64,000 nt of DNA from Kitasatospora azatica KCTC 9699 (GCF_000744785.1 NZ_JQMO01000003.1:4402001-4466000); one strand, 5' to 3'; numbered from the stretch's first letter, positions 54,704-63,882 are shown. The notes: generated by a model not told the origin, from the sequence alone. Made by a program: numbers and translations.

Positions 54704-55846
54704 GTGTCCTTTCGCGACGGCACCACCGCCACCATCGACCAAGGGGTCGGGTTCCCGCCGCACTGGGTGCGCTGGCTGCCCACGCTGCTGATCGTCATCG
54801 ATCTCGTCGTGGAGGTCGCCTTCCCGCAGGCCACCGCGGCGGGCTTCCTGCTCACGGCGCTGCCGGTGCTGGTGGCCTTCGGTTTCGGCCCGTCGGTCAC
54901 CGCGGCCTCCGGGCTGGGCGCGCTGGTACTGCAGATCGTGCTGGCCGCCCGGGCCGGGCACCTCTACGAGCACCACCACGTCTGGGTCTACCTCTCCACC
55001 CTGCTGGCCGCGCTGGCCGGCGTGATGCTGGCCCACCAGCGGATCCGGCAGGCCCGGCACCTGGTCCGGGCCCGCACGGTGAGCGAGGCGCTGCAGCGGA
55101 CCGTGCTGCACCCGGTGCCCGAGCAGGTCGGCGAACTGCGCACCGCCGGACGCTACCGGGCCGCCCAGGCCGAGGTGGCGATCGGCGGCGACTTGTACGA
55201 GCTGTGCGAGACCGGGTTCGGCAGCCGGATCCTGCTCGGAGACGTCCGCGGCAAGGGCCTGGAAGCCGTCCGCACCGTTGCCGACCTGCTCGGCGCGTTC
55301 CGCGCGACCGCCCACGAGACGGCCGAACTGACCGAACTGGCCGAGCTGTTGGACCGTCAGGTGCGCCGCGGCGCGGTGGAGTGCGGGGACGACGAGCTCT
55401 TCGTCACGGCCCTGCTGCTGGAGCACCGGCCGGGCGCCGACCACCTCCGGGTGGTCAACCGCGGCCACCTCGACCCGGTGCTGCTGACCGGCGGCACGGT
55501 GCAGACCGTGCACTGCCGCCAGGACCTCCCGCTCGGCCTCGGCCACCTGCGCGCCCAGCCCGCCCCGCCCCCCGCGCTCGTCCCGCTCGCCGGCGGGCAG
55601 ACCCTGCTGCTGCACACCGACGGCCTCACCGAGGCCCGCGACCCCGAGGGCCGCTTCTACCCCCTCACCGACCGCCTCGCCACCCGCTTCCACGGCCGCA
55701 CCGCCGTCACCCCCGAACAACTCGTCGCCTTCCTCGGCGACGACGTCCAGTCCCACGGCGGCCCCGCCACCGACGACCTCGCCCTGCTGGCCCTGAGCCC
55801 GAGGCCCGACCCAGAAAAGCCATCGCTGCAGCTCAGACCCTGCTGA
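54704..55846 (+). CDS. Membrane PP2C-type (SpoIIE) serine/threonine phosphatase
   Basis: 380 residues from GTG 54704, with GAGGAGG nine bases upstream. Four hydrophobic helices (about 20-110) form a sensor-like membrane part, then a coiled linker and the SpoIIE/PP2C domain: AEVAIGGDLYEL (metal Asp), ILLGDVRGKGLEAVRTVADL, VVNRGHLDPVLL, LLLHTDGLTEARDPEG (metal Asp) and TDDLALLAL. In Streptomyces such enzymes act on anti-anti-sigma factors in partner-switching circuits. No anti-sigma or STAS gene is adjacent. The gene end overlaps a terminator. A DosR-like box and a triple repeat lie upstream. Confidence 0.9.
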   Translation: MSFRDGTTATIDQGVGFPPHWVRWLPTLLIVIDLVVEVAFPQATAAGFLLTALPVLVAFGFGPSVTAASGLGALVLQIVLAARAGHLYEHHHVWVYLSTLLAALAGVMLAHQRIRQARHLVRARTVSEALQRTVLHPVPEQVGELRTAGRYRAAQAEVAIGGDLYELCETGFGSRILLGDVRGKGLEAVRTVADLLGAFRATAHETAELTELAELLDRQVRRGAVECGDDELFVTALLLEHRPGADHLRVVNRGHLDPVLLTGGTVQTVHCRQDLPLGLGHLRAQPAPPPALVPLAGGQTLLLHTDGLTEARDPEGRFYPLTDRLATRFHGRTAVTPEQLVAFLGDDVQSHGGPATDDLALLALSPRPDPEKPSLQLRPC

Positions 55847-55859
55847 GCTGCAGCGATGG
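55820..55859. terminator. Bidirectional terminator between the PP2C and GH62 genes
   Basis: Perfect 17-bp arms CCATCGCTGCAGCTCAG (55820-55836) and its complement (55843-55859) with a 6-nt loop. The hairpin overlaps the last codons and the stop (55844-55846) of the PP2C gene and lies 24 bp from the convergent GH62 stop. Confidence 0.88.
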
Positions 55860-55883
55860 AATCGGAGGACTTCGCGTCCAGGG

Positions 55884-57305
55884 TCAGTGCTGGAGGGTGA
55901 GGACGCCCGGTCGCCAGGGGAGTTGGTCGTAGGGGCCGCCGGCGTTGGGGGACTTGCCCTGGTAGAGGAGCTGGAGGTTGCAGGGGTCGATGGTCATGGT
56001 CTGGTCGGGGTTGTTGCGGACCAGGTCGCCGTGGCTGATGTCGTTGGTCCAGGTGGCGCCGCTGTTGGCCTTGCCCGCGAAGGGGTTGTTCTCGCTGGCG
56101 GCCTGCGGGGTCCAGGAGCCGTTGAGGCTGGAGGCGGTGAAGGAGCGGAAGTAGCGGCCGCCGGAGCCCTGTGCCTCGACGATCATGAGGTACTGGTTCT
56201 GGTCCTTGACCTTGTAGACCTGCGGCGCCTCGAACAGGTTGTTCACCGAGTCGCTCATGACCGTGGTGTAGGAGGAGCCGAAGCTGCTGGGGAAGTTCCC
56301 GATCGGCATGCTGGCCCGGTAGATGCTGCCGTTGTCACCGGCGAAGAACAGGTACATGTTCTGGCCGTCGGCGATCAGGGTCTGGTCGATCGGGCCGGTG
56401 CCGGAGTTGGGGATGCTGCCGGTGAACAGCGGCTGCGGTGCGGACCAGCCGTTGGGGTTGGTGGGGTCGCTGGAGGTGCGGTAGATGAAGGGCCACTGGC
56501 CCCACTGGTAGGCCAGTACCCAGATGTTCTTGGGCGCGAAGTAGAACAGCGTGGGGGCCACCGTGGCCTGGCCCATGCCGGTCTGGCCGGCCGAGGCCAT
56601 GTCCGACCAGTTGGTGAAGGGGCTGAACATCATCGAGCCGTACGAGGATCCCGACACGTTCGAGGCGTAGACGAGGTGCTTGCCGTTGTACACGACGTCG
56701 GTGAAGTCCTTGAGCGAGACCCAGCCGTTCGCCGGTTGGGCGAGCGAGCCGGTCGAGGACCAGCGGTAGGTCGAGGGCAGGGAGCAGTTGCCCGGCGGGG
56801 TCGTCCCGGACAGGCCGGTCCATTGTTGGTTGCTGTGGCCGTTGCAGGTCCAGATCTCGACCGCTGTGCCGTTGGCGGTGGCGGCGCCGGTGACGTCCAG
56901 GCACAGTCCGGACTCGACTCCGACGATGGTGCCGTCGGAGTTCACCCGCCACTGCTGGTTCGCTCCGCCGGTGCAGCTCCAGATCTGTACCCGGGTGCCG
57001 GCGGTGGTGGCGTGGTTCGGGACGTCCAGGCACTTGTTGCCGTAGACGGTCAGCTGGTTGCTGGACGTCGACGTCCACTGCTGGTTCGTCCCGTTCCAGC
57101 AGTCGTAGATCTGCAGGGACGCGCCGTCGGTCTGGCTGGCGTTCTGCACGTCGAGACACCGACCGGAACCCGTGCCGCGCAAGGCGCCGCTGGTGTCCGC
57201 CTGAGCCGGGGTGGCGACGAGCAGCGCCGCCAACGCCGCCACGGCCGCGACCACGGCGATGAACATCACGGACAGCTGCCCGCGACTGGAACTTCGTCCG
57301 CGCAT
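55884..57305 (-). CDS. Secreted GH62 alpha-L-arabinofuranosidase with N-terminal CBM13
   Basis: 473 residues from ATG 57305, with a near-perfect AAAGGAGGT ribosome site. Signal peptide core FIAVVAAVAALAALLVATPA. A ricin-type CBM13 (about 38-165) has three QxW-type units (TNQQWTS, ANQQWRV, SNQQWTG). A GH62 catalytic domain follows: VSLKDFTDVVYNGKHLVYAS (catalytic Asp), MMFSPFTNWSDMASA, PIDQTLIADGQNMYLFFAGD, YFRSFTASSLNGSWTP. It removes arabinose side chains from arabinoxylan, complementing the GH11 xylanase beside it on the same strand. Confidence 0.93.
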   Translation of the reverse strand: MRGRSSSRGQLSVMFIAVVAAVAALAALLVATPAQADTSGALRGTGSGRCLDVQNASQTDGASLQIYDCWNGTNQQWTSTSSNQLTVYGNKCLDVPNHATTAGTRVQIWSCTGGANQQWRVNSDGTIVGVESGLCLDVTGAATANGTAVEIWTCNGHSNQQWTGLSGTTPPGNCSLPSTYRWSSTGSLAQPANGWVSLKDFTDVVYNGKHLVYASNVSGSSYGSMMFSPFTNWSDMASAGQTGMGQATVAPTLFYFAPKNIWVLAYQWGQWPFIYRTSSDPTNPNGWSAPQPLFTGSIPNSGTGPIDQTLIADGQNMYLFFAGDNGSIYRASMPIGNFPSSFGSSYTTVMSDSVNNLFEAPQVYKVKDQNQYLMIVEAQGSGGRYFRSFTASSLNGSWTPQAASENNPFAGKANSGATWTNDISHGDLVRNNPDQTMTIDPCNLQLLYQGKSPNAGGPYDQLPWRPGVLTLQH

Positions 57306-57452
57306 GGGGACCTCCTTTGTGAACGGATGGAGCCGTGACCCGGCTTTGTCGCCGCCACCATGTGCGCGCCGCCGTGGGCGCGCATCAAGGGTCGGCCGTC
57401 TTCCCGGAGGGGCGCAGGGGCTCGGCAGAGCCGCGCGCCCCTGCGGCTCAGC

Positions 57453-58598
57453 TCACCTGAAGTTCCAGTGCTGGTTGGCGCCGCTGTTGGAGTCCCAGAT
57501 CTGGACGGGAGTGCCGTTGGCGGTCTGACTGCCGGGAGTCTCCAGGGCTCGGCCGCTGGCGGCGTTGGTCAGCGTGTAGGAGCCGTCGCTGTTCTGGGCG
57601 GCCTTCCAGTGCTGGTTGGCGCCGCCGTTGGAGTCCCAGACCTGCATCCTGGTCCCGTTGCCCGTCTGGTTGCCCGGCTCGTCCAGGGCCCGGCCGCTGG
57701 CGACGTTGGTCAGCGTGTAGGAGCCGTCGCTGTTCTGGGTGGCCCGCCACTGCTGGTTGGTGGCGCCGCTGGCGTCCCACACCTGGAGCTGGGTGCCGTT
57801 GCCGTTCTGGCCCGCCGGCTCGTCGAGAACGCGCCCGGCGGCCACGTCGGAGAGCGTGTAGACGGTGCCGGAGGTGATGCCGCCGCCCGGAGGATTGCCG
57901 CCGCCGCCCCCGGAGCCCAGGGTGATGTTGGAGCTGCCGCTGCTCTGGTAGCCCTCGGTGGCCAGGATCTCGTAGTTCATGGTGCCGAGGTTCATGCCGG
58001 CCCTGGACCAGGCGTCGAAGTGGTTCCCGACGGTGATGGTTCCGCCGGTCCGCTTGGACTGACGGACGCTCCAGTACTGGTTGAAGGTCCTGATGCCCTC
58101 GATCGAGGGGGCGTTGACCCGCGTCGTCTCGTAGATGTCGTACGTGCCGCCGTCGCTGGTGACCGTGCCCTTGTACGTGCCGGTGGGCTTGTAGGAGCCG
58201 TAGTTGTCGACGATGTAGTACTCGACGAGCGGGTTGGTGCTCCAGCCGTAGAGCGACAGATAGGCGTTGCCGTTGGTGCTCCAGGTGCCCGAGTAGGTCA
58301 CCGGGTTGCGGGACCCGGTGCTCCAGCCCTTGCCGGCCACGAAGTTGCCGGCGTTGCTCCAGGAGGTGCCATAGTTGCCGCCGCCGTTCAGCGACATCGA
58401 GGCCGCACCGTCGCCCTGGGTCCAGAACGAGTAGAAGTATCCGCCGTCGTTGCCGGTCTGGTTCGTGGTGATGGTCGCGGCCTCGGCGGTGCCGGGCAGG
58501 ATCAGGACGGCCGCGAGGGCCGGCGCGAGGACGCGCGTCCTGCCGGCGATCCGCCGGAGGCGGCCGGCCCTGCGGCTCTTGGGGTGGGGGGAGTTCAC
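57453..58598 (-). CDS. Secreted GH11 endo-1,4-beta-xylanase with C-terminal CBM13
   Basis: 381 residues from GTG 58598; the longer frame to 58709 lacks a signal-peptide-compatible start. Twin-Arg-like leader RRAGRLRRIAGRTRV, then core LAPALAAVLILPGTAEA. GH11 jelly-roll: GYFYSFWTQG, nucleophile Glu in VEYYIVDNYG, acid Glu in ILATEGYQSSG, thumb region PSIEGIRTFNQYWSVRQ. After a Gly-rich linker, a CBM13 with three QxW units (TNQQWRA, ANQHWKA, ANQHWNF) repeats a GSYTLTNxASGRALxxPGxQ block. It cuts the xylan backbone. The promoter region holds a perfect inverted repeat (58781-58808). Confidence 0.93.
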   Translation of the reverse strand: MNSPHPKSRRAGRLRRIAGRTRVLAPALAAVLILPGTAEAATITTNQTGNDGGYFYSFWTQGDGAASMSLNGGGNYGTSWSNAGNFVAGKGWSTGSRNPVTYSGTWSTNGNAYLSLYGWSTNPLVEYYIVDNYGSYKPTGTYKGTVTSDGGTYDIYETTRVNAPSIEGIRTFNQYWSVRQSKRTGGTITVGNHFDAWSRAGMNLGTMNYEILATEGYQSSGSSNITLGSGGGGGNPPGGGITSGTVYTLSDVAAGRVLDEPAGQNGNGTQLQVWDASGATNQQWRATQNSDGSYTLTNVASGRALDEPGNQTGNGTRMQVWDSNGGANQHWKAAQNSDGSYTLTNAASGRALETPGSQTANGTPVQIWDSNSGANQHWNFR

Positions 58599-58780
58599 GG
58601 GGGTGATCCGTCCTGTCGATGAGTGGGGGTGGGGGCGGCCCTGCGCCCGCACAGCGGTGCAGGAAACCGACTTGTCATCAACATCGCTTCGTCCGAATCC
58701 AGTTGGCACATGTGACCCGGATCCAAGGCCGTTCGGACTTGTCGACGGCGACAGTGTTGGCCTGCGCTCGACAGGCTGTC

Positions 58781-58808
58781 AATACTTTCGACTGATACCG
58801 CGAAAGTA
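58781..58808. promoter_or_regulatory. Perfect inverted repeat, probable xylanase operator
   Basis: ATACTTTCG (58781-58789) and CGAAAGTAT (58800-58808) with a 10-bp spacer, 183 bp upstream of the xylanase GTG. Streptomycete xylan regulators of the LacI type (BxlR/XlnR) recognise CGAAA/TTTCG half-sites, which occur here with TTTCG and CGAAA facing outward. Confidence 0.6.
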
Positions 58809-58931
58809 TCGCCTGTTCTCAAATCCACCCTCACCAACAAAAGTGCAGGCCGGGCACATGGCGGCCGATGCAAGCCCGGGAACTGGACCAATGCCTTGCC
58901 GATGCCCCACGATTGCCCTCGGGCGGGCTGT

Positions 58932-58959
58932 AACTTTCAACAGCAAGCGTTCGAAAGTT
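58932..58959. promoter_or_regulatory. Second GAAAGTT inverted repeat
   Basis: AACTTTC (58932-58938) and GAAAGTT (58953-58959) with a 14-bp spacer, about 40 bp before the Fic -35. Half-sites match those of the xylanase operator, so the same regulator may bind, or it may control the Fic gene. Confidence 0.4.
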
Positions 58960-59000
58960 TCGCTATGGCTCGCACTGAGCGAAGCGGATCTGTTGTCGGC

Positions 59001-59036
59001 TTGACGTGATGATTGCGTCATTCTATCGTCGATGCA
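59001..59036 (+). promoter_or_regulatory. Promoter of the Fic gene giving a leaderless transcript
   Basis: TTGACG (59001-59006), 17-bp spacer, TATCGT (59024-59029); the expected transcription start falls on the ATG at 59036. TGACG (59002-59006) and CGTCA (59016-59020) form an inverted repeat overlapping the -35 and spacer, a likely repressor site. The hexamers and spacing are identical to the padR promoter. Confidence 0.6.
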
Positions 59037-60172
59037 TGCTCTTCCCTACGCCTTCTCTTGCCGTCGACGACAAGCGGGTGCTTGACGAGATCGAGCGCAT
59101 GCGCCTCGCGCTGCGGAACCAGGTTCGTACGGCCCCGGTCAAGTGGACCGAGGGCCTGCGCAAATTCCTGACGGCCGATGCCGTGGCGGCTTCGAACTCC
59201 ATCGAGGGCTTCAGGGTGTCCACTGTCGATGTCGAGGACCTGTTGGAGGGCGAGCGCGATGTGGAGGTGTCAGAAGAGAATCGCGAGGAGACGCTCGCTT
59301 ACCAGCGGATGATGACGTACATCCAGGCATTGCACGACGTCGATGACTTCTCCTACAGCAAGGGGTTGCTCAACGCGCTGCACTGGATGCTGCAGGGCCA
59401 TCGCCACACAGTGCGGAAGCCAGCCGGCCAGTGGCGCCGTGGACCGGTATACGTGACCGATGCCCGCGATCCGAGTATCGCCGCCTACACCGCACCTGAC
59501 GCGGGGGATGTTCCTTCGCTGATGGAGGAGTTGGTGGACTGGCTAAATATCGGCGACGACATGCATCCACTGGTGAGGGCCGCGATGGCGCATCTGCACC
59601 TGGTGTCGATCCATCCTTGGGCCGACGGGAACGGTCGGATGTCGCGCTCGCTGCAGACTCTCGTGATCGCCCGAGAGGGCGTCCTCGCCCCGGAGTTCTC
59701 CTCGATCGAGGCCTGGCTGGGGCGCCCGGGAAACACCTGGGAGTACTACCGGGAACTGGGACGCCGAGGCTCCGAATACCTGCCCGACCAGGATGTCTCC
59801 GGGTGGATCCGCTTCAACTTGACGGCCTACCATCAGCAGGCGCAGACCGTGCAAGGCCGCTTGGACAGGTCCGGGCAGGTCTGGGGCCTGCTTGCGGACT
59901 TTGTCGAGGGCGCGAGCATGGACGAGCGGATGGTGACGGCTCTGCACGACGTGGCCATGGCCGGCCGGGTGCGACGCTCGCGTTACGAACACGCGGAGGG
60001 GCTGAGTGTGCAGCAGGCGCAGCGGGATCTGCGTGAGTTGGTCACCGCTCAGGTGCTTGAGCCGGTAGGCCGCACTCGGGCCAGGTATTACATGGCAGGA
60101 CCGCGTTTCCCGGAGCGGGCACTAAGCGTGGCACGCACTCCGATGCGCCTCGTCGACCCGTTCGCTGGCTGA
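59036..60172 (+). CDS. Fic-domain protein with C-terminal winged helix
   Basis: 378 residues from ATG 59036, preferred over GTG 59006/ATG 59009, which lie inside the promoter; no ribosome site is needed if leaderless. N-terminal inhibitory helix motif AASNSIEGF (Ser53, Glu57), so this is a class II Fic with an intramolecular clamp. The active-site loop HPWADGNGRMSR starts at His193. A C-terminal winged helix (about 310-378: AEGLSVQQAQRDLRELVTAQ) suggests autoregulation. Fic enzymes transfer AMP to target proteins. Lower GC and its position between hemicellulase genes suggest horizontal gain. Confidence 0.92.
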   Translation: MLFPTPSLAVDDKRVLDEIERMRLALRNQVRTAPVKWTEGLRKFLTADAVAASNSIEGFRVSTVDVEDLLEGERDVEVSEENREETLAYQRMMTYIQALHDVDDFSYSKGLLNALHWMLQGHRHTVRKPAGQWRRGPVYVTDARDPSIAAYTAPDAGDVPSLMEELVDWLNIGDDMHPLVRAAMAHLHLVSIHPWADGNGRMSRSLQTLVIAREGVLAPEFSSIEAWLGRPGNTWEYYRELGRRGSEYLPDQDVSGWIRFNLTAYHQQAQTVQGRLDRSGQVWGLLADFVEGASMDERMVTALHDVAMAGRVRRSRYEHAEGLSVQQAQRDLRELVTAQVLEPVGRTRARYYMAGPRFPERALSVARTPMRLVDPFAG

Positions 60173-60243
60173 GATCGGTCGCGTCAGCCGGTGGGCCGAC
60201 GCGTGGTCGCGCTTGTCGCGCAGTGGCCGGGGCCCGCGCGGTA

Positions 60244-61344
60244 TCAGGACGGGCCCTCGGCCGGGCCGGCGGTCGTGCCTCGGCCGAGGGACTCCGGCGA
60301 CGGTTCGAGCCAGCCGAGGCTGGTGGCGGTCATGCCGGCCTGGAAGCGTGACTTGGCCCCGAGGCGGCGCATCAGCGCTGCCATCATCCTTCGTACCGTG
60401 CGCAAGGAGACGCCGAGTTGGCGGGCGACGAAGTCGTCCGAGTGTCCCTGCCCCAGGAGGCGCAGCAGTTCCACCTCCTGTGCGCTGGCCTCGCTGACCG
60501 GGGCGTCAAGGGGGTCGGCGGTCCCCTTGAGCACCGACGCCGAGCGCCACACCTGCTCGAACAGTGCCAGGCAGACGCTCACGACGCCCCGGTGCCTGAT
60601 GATCAGGGCCCCCTGCCGGGGGTCGTCGGGATCGACCGGGATGACCGCGAGCGAACGATCGGCGACGATGAGGCGCATCGGCAGCGTCGTGGCGGTTCGG
60701 ATGTCCGCCCCCGAACTGAGCATCCACCGGGCGTAGCCCATGGTCTCCTGACTGTTCCGGATGCTCTCCACGTAGACGGTGCGCATCTGGACGCCGCGGG
60801 CGAGGGTCTCGCTGTCGAGGTCGTGACTGGCCTGCAGCACGTCCTTGGACTGGGGCCCGCCCGGCACCAGGGTGGCCACTTCGGAGCAGGTCTCCGCGGC
60901 CAGGCGTTCGAGTCGTTGCCGTACCTCGTCGAGCCCCACGACGTGCTCGACATTCGGAAGCGTGCCGGAGTGGCCGGCCTTCCGGTAGACGGCCGCCAAC
61001 TCGGCGATGTGCCGCTTGGCCTGACGGACCGACTCCCAGCGGTGATGGACCTCGGCCTCCTCGGCGGCCAGGATCGCACTGAGCCTCATGTCGGGGTCGA
61101 CCGGAACCCAGTCTCCCGCGGAGCCCGATCCGTGGTCCAGCAGTGCCATGTCCGCCAGGGCGTCCAGGGCGTCCTCGACCGTGCTGCTGTCAAGGCCCAG
61201 GTGGCGACCCAGCCCGTCCAGGTCCAGGTCCGGCCGCTCCAGGAGCGCCCGGTAGACCAGGTAGGAGGATCTGTGCAGCCCCAGAGCCTCGAACGGCTGA
61301 GCCGGAAGTGGATTCTCGTCTCGGTCGATCCGGATCGATGGCAT
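60244..61344 (-). CDS. LuxR-type transcriptional regulator with TrmB-like N-terminus
   Basis: 366 residues. The N-terminal region (about 15-80: EALGLHRSSYLVYRALLERP, VEDALDALADMALLDHG) is a TrmB-like winged helix. A middle helical/PLD-like effector part (EHVVGLDEVRQRLERLAAET) follows. The C-terminal LuxR HTH (about 295-345) reads EVELLRLLGQGHSDDFVARQ, LGVSLRTVRRMMAALMRRLG. This architecture is common in actinomycete regulators beside secondary-metabolism or sugar genes. It is downstream of and on the same strand as the GH31 gene, with 174 bp between, so it probably has its own promoter. Overlong by about 30 residues after the HTH. Confidence 0.85.
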   Translation of the reverse strand: MPSIRIDRDENPLPAQPFEALGLHRSSYLVYRALLERPDLDLDGLGRHLGLDSSTVEDALDALADMALLDHGSGSAGDWVPVDPDMRLSAILAAEEAEVHHRWESVRQAKRHIAELAAVYRKAGHSGTLPNVEHVVGLDEVRQRLERLAAETCSEVATLVPGGPQSKDVLQASHDLDSETLARGVQMRTVYVESIRNSQETMGYARWMLSSGADIRTATTLPMRLIVADRSLAVIPVDPDDPRQGALIIRHRGVVSVCLALFEQVWRSASVLKGTADPLDAPVSEASAQEVELLRLLGQGHSDDFVARQLGVSLRTVRRMMAALMRRLGAKSRFQAGMTATSLGWLEPSPESLGRGTTAGPAEGPS

Positions 61345-61380
61345 CGTCGCATCCTTGTGAGGCCCAGGGCGGGGAGGAGT

Positions 61381-61392
61381 CGAAGCGCTTCG
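61381..61392. promoter_or_regulatory. 12-bp palindrome upstream of the LuxR-type gene
   Basis: CGAAGCGCTTCG (61381-61392) is perfectly symmetrical and lies 37 bp upstream of the start of the gene. LacI-family operators often have a central CG and this size. No assigned regulator. Confidence 0.4.
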
Positions 61393-61518
61393 TCATCGAA
61401 GCCTTGAGATCTACAAGATCAGGACTATAAGCACCGAACTTATTCTTCGTCTACCGACTCCAATCGCTTCGACGATATTCGACAGAAAACCCTCGTCCTC
61501 ACGTCCCAGAGGCGTGGA

Positions 61519-63882
61519 TCAGGCCGTGTCGCCGCCAATGTCCGTGTGCCAGGCGCCCTCGGTATCCGGTTGCGCGGCACGGCCGTTGATCCGGACGGAG
61601 GTGGTGTGGGGGCCGCCGACGAGCGGGGGGAAGAACACCGCCCGGACGGGCAGCGGGCCGGTCGAGGTGAGTTCGACGGACGGGCCGGTGCGGACCAGCT
61701 CCAGGCGGGTCGTGCCGTTCTCGTCGTGCACCACGGCGTGGCCGTCCCCCGTGGTCCAGCAGACGACCGTGATGTCCGCCGAGTCACCGTCACCGACCGT
61801 GGCCCGTGGGGTGGTGGTGGGGATCAGCGCGCCGTTCCGCACGAACAGCGGGACCTGGTCCAGCGGCTTGGCCACCCGCAGGTGACGGCCGCCGGTGTGG
61901 AACTCCCCGGTCCAGTAGTCGATCCACTGTCCGTCGGGCAGGTACAGGTGCCGTTCCCCCTCGGGACTGGTGATCGGCGCCACGAGCAGGTCGGGGCCGA
62001 AGAGGTACTCGAGGTCGGCGGACCAGGTGCCGGGCTCCTGCGGTGCGTGCATGGCCAACGGGCGCATGATCGTGGCCCCGCTCGTCCCGGACTCGACGGC
62101 GGCCGAGTACAGGTACGGCATCAGCCGGTAGCGCAGCCGGACCGCGTCGACGACGGCCCGGTCCACCGCGTGCTCGAAGTCCCAGGGGTAGCGGGTGCTG
62201 GTGCCGTGGAACCGCAGCATCGGCGAGAAGGCGCCGAACTGGGCGGAGCGCGCCATGAGGTCAGGGGCGGGCGTTCCGGTGAAGCCGCCCACGTCATGGC
62301 TCCAGTACGGAACGCCGCTGAACGCGTACGACAGCCCCCCTCGCAGCGTGGAGGCCATCGCGGCGAAGCTCGTGTTGTTGTCGCCGGCCCACTGCCCGCA
62401 GTGGCGCTGGCCGCCGGTGAACGAGGAACGGGCCCAGACCACGCGGTGCCCGGCCACCTGCTCGGTCACGTCGGCGACGGCGTCGTTGAAGAGCAGTGAG
62501 TAGACGTTGTGGAGCTCCTCCCCGGTCATCCCGTTGGAGGCCGAGGCGTCGACCGGGACGCCCTCGCCGAAGTCCGTCTTGAAGACGTCCACCCCCTGTT
62601 CCAGGAGCGGCCGGAGCAGCCCCTGGAACCAGGCGGTCGCCTCGGGGTTGGTGAAGTCGGTGATGCCGCACTCGGGACGGGACCCGTGCCAGACGTCGGC
62701 GACATGGACGGAGCCGTCCGCGCGCTTGAGGAAGTAGCCCTTGCCCGCGCCTTCCTCGAAGAGCGGACTCTCGACGCTGACGTACGGGTTCATCCACACG
62801 CAGACCTTGAATCCGAGGTCGTGCAGCGCGGACAGCATGCCCGCCGGCTCGGGGAACCGGTCCTCGTCCCAGCGCAGGTCGGACCAGCGGTCGGATCGTT
62901 GCCAGTAGGCGTCCAGGTGGAGCACGTCGCAGGGGATGCCGTGCTCCCGGATCCGCCGCGCCTGCGCCAGGGTGCCCTCCTGGTCGACCTTCAGGTAGCC
63001 CGTGGAGATCCAGGCGCCCAGCGCCCACCGGGGAGGGGTCACCGGCCTGCCGGTGAGCCGGTGGTAGCGGTCGAGCGTCTCCGCGGGCGTCGGACCGGCG
63101 ATCAGGTAGTAGTCCAACTGGTCGTCGGGCACGGTGATCTGGACGCAGGAGTGGGTGGAGTGGCAGATGTCGAACTCGGTCGCCATGCCGCTGTCGACGA
63201 GGACTCCGTAGCCGCGGCTGGACAGGTACAGGGGGACGTTCTTGTAGGAGCGTTCGGATTCGGAGCTGAAGGCGTCGTAGTTCCAGGTGACGATGCGCTG
63301 ACCCCGCTTGTCGAGTCCGGTGAACTTCTCGCCGAGGCCGACGAAGTGCTCGTCGGGACGGGCCGCGAAGGTCTCGTGGTAGGCCAGCACCCCGCCGTCC
63401 GGGCCGAGGGACCTGCCGAAGGGCAGCACCCGCAGTTTGAGGCTGATGTCGGACTCGTCCGTGTTCTGCTCGGTCAGCAGCGTTCCGGTCGCGTCGTGGA
63501 ACCGTATCCGCCACGGGTCGAAGTCGATGGTCGCGCTGACCGCGCCGGCCTGGAGCCAGGCACCGTCGGCGCCGATCTCGACCCGGGCCCCGGCATGGTG
63601 GCCCGGAGTCACCAGCCGGGTCGCCGCGGCCGAGCGCGTCACCGTCTCGGCGGTGGGGGCCAGCCGGACCCGGATGACGCCCTCCCCGGCGGCCCTGACG
63701 TCGATGAGCAGGTGGTCGCCGGTCGACATCAGCGCTCGCAGCCGCAGGCCTTCCCGATCGTGGGAGACCGGCTCGGCGGAGAGGACCCGACTGGGTCCCT
63801 CGTCTCCCGGAGCGAGGAGCGGGAGGTCACGGGGGTCGGCGACGTGGGTGATCCAGGGGGCGAGCGGTTGACGGTAGGGCAT
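61519..63882 (-). CDS. GH31 alpha-xylosidase/alpha-glucosidase
   Basis: 787 residues. No signal peptide, so intracellular. N-terminal beta-sandwich (GLGEKFTGLDKRGQRIVTWN, a GH31 aglycone loop) and a TIM barrel with the nucleophile Asp in FKTDFGEGVP (about 437) and acid Asp in WAGDNNTSF (about 501). The KTDFGE motif and the absence of a secretory signal fit YicI-type alpha-xylosidases, which process xyloglucan oligosaccharides; alpha-glucosidase activity cannot be excluded. It lies 11 bp downstream of an ABC transporter gene, so it acts on imported sugars or on an exporter-linked product. Confidence 0.9.
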   Translation of the reverse strand: MPYRQPLAPWITHVADPRDLPLLAPGDEGPSRVLSAEPVSHDREGLRLRALMSTGDHLLIDVRAAGEGVIRVRLAPTAETVTRSAAATRLVTPGHHAGARVEIGADGAWLQAGAVSATIDFDPWRIRFHDATGTLLTEQNTDESDISLKLRVLPFGRSLGPDGGVLAYHETFAARPDEHFVGLGEKFTGLDKRGQRIVTWNYDAFSSESERSYKNVPLYLSSRGYGVLVDSGMATEFDICHSTHSCVQITVPDDQLDYYLIAGPTPAETLDRYHRLTGRPVTPPRWALGAWISTGYLKVDQEGTLAQARRIREHGIPCDVLHLDAYWQRSDRWSDLRWDEDRFPEPAGMLSALHDLGFKVCVWMNPYVSVESPLFEEGAGKGYFLKRADGSVHVADVWHGSRPECGITDFTNPEATAWFQGLLRPLLEQGVDVFKTDFGEGVPVDASASNGMTGEELHNVYSLLFNDAVADVTEQVAGHRVVWARSSFTGGQRHCGQWAGDNNTSFAAMASTLRGGLSYAFSGVPYWSHDVGGFTGTPAPDLMARSAQFGAFSPMLRFHGTSTRYPWDFEHAVDRAVVDAVRLRYRLMPYLYSAAVESGTSGATIMRPLAMHAPQEPGTWSADLEYLFGPDLLVAPITSPEGERHLYLPDGQWIDYWTGEFHTGGRHLRVAKPLDQVPLFVRNGALIPTTTPRATVGDGDSADITVVCWTTGDGHAVVHDENGTTRLELVRTGPSVELTSTGPLPVRAVFFPPLVGGPHTTSVRINGRAAQPDTEGAWHTDIGGDTA

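Larger units (their letters stand above)
58599..59000. other. Divergent control region between the xylanase and Fic genes
   Basis: No gene is evident over about 400 bp. GC is visibly lower than elsewhere. Two inverted repeats are listed separately (58781-58808, 58932-58959). The right end runs into the Fic promoter. Confidence 0.5.
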
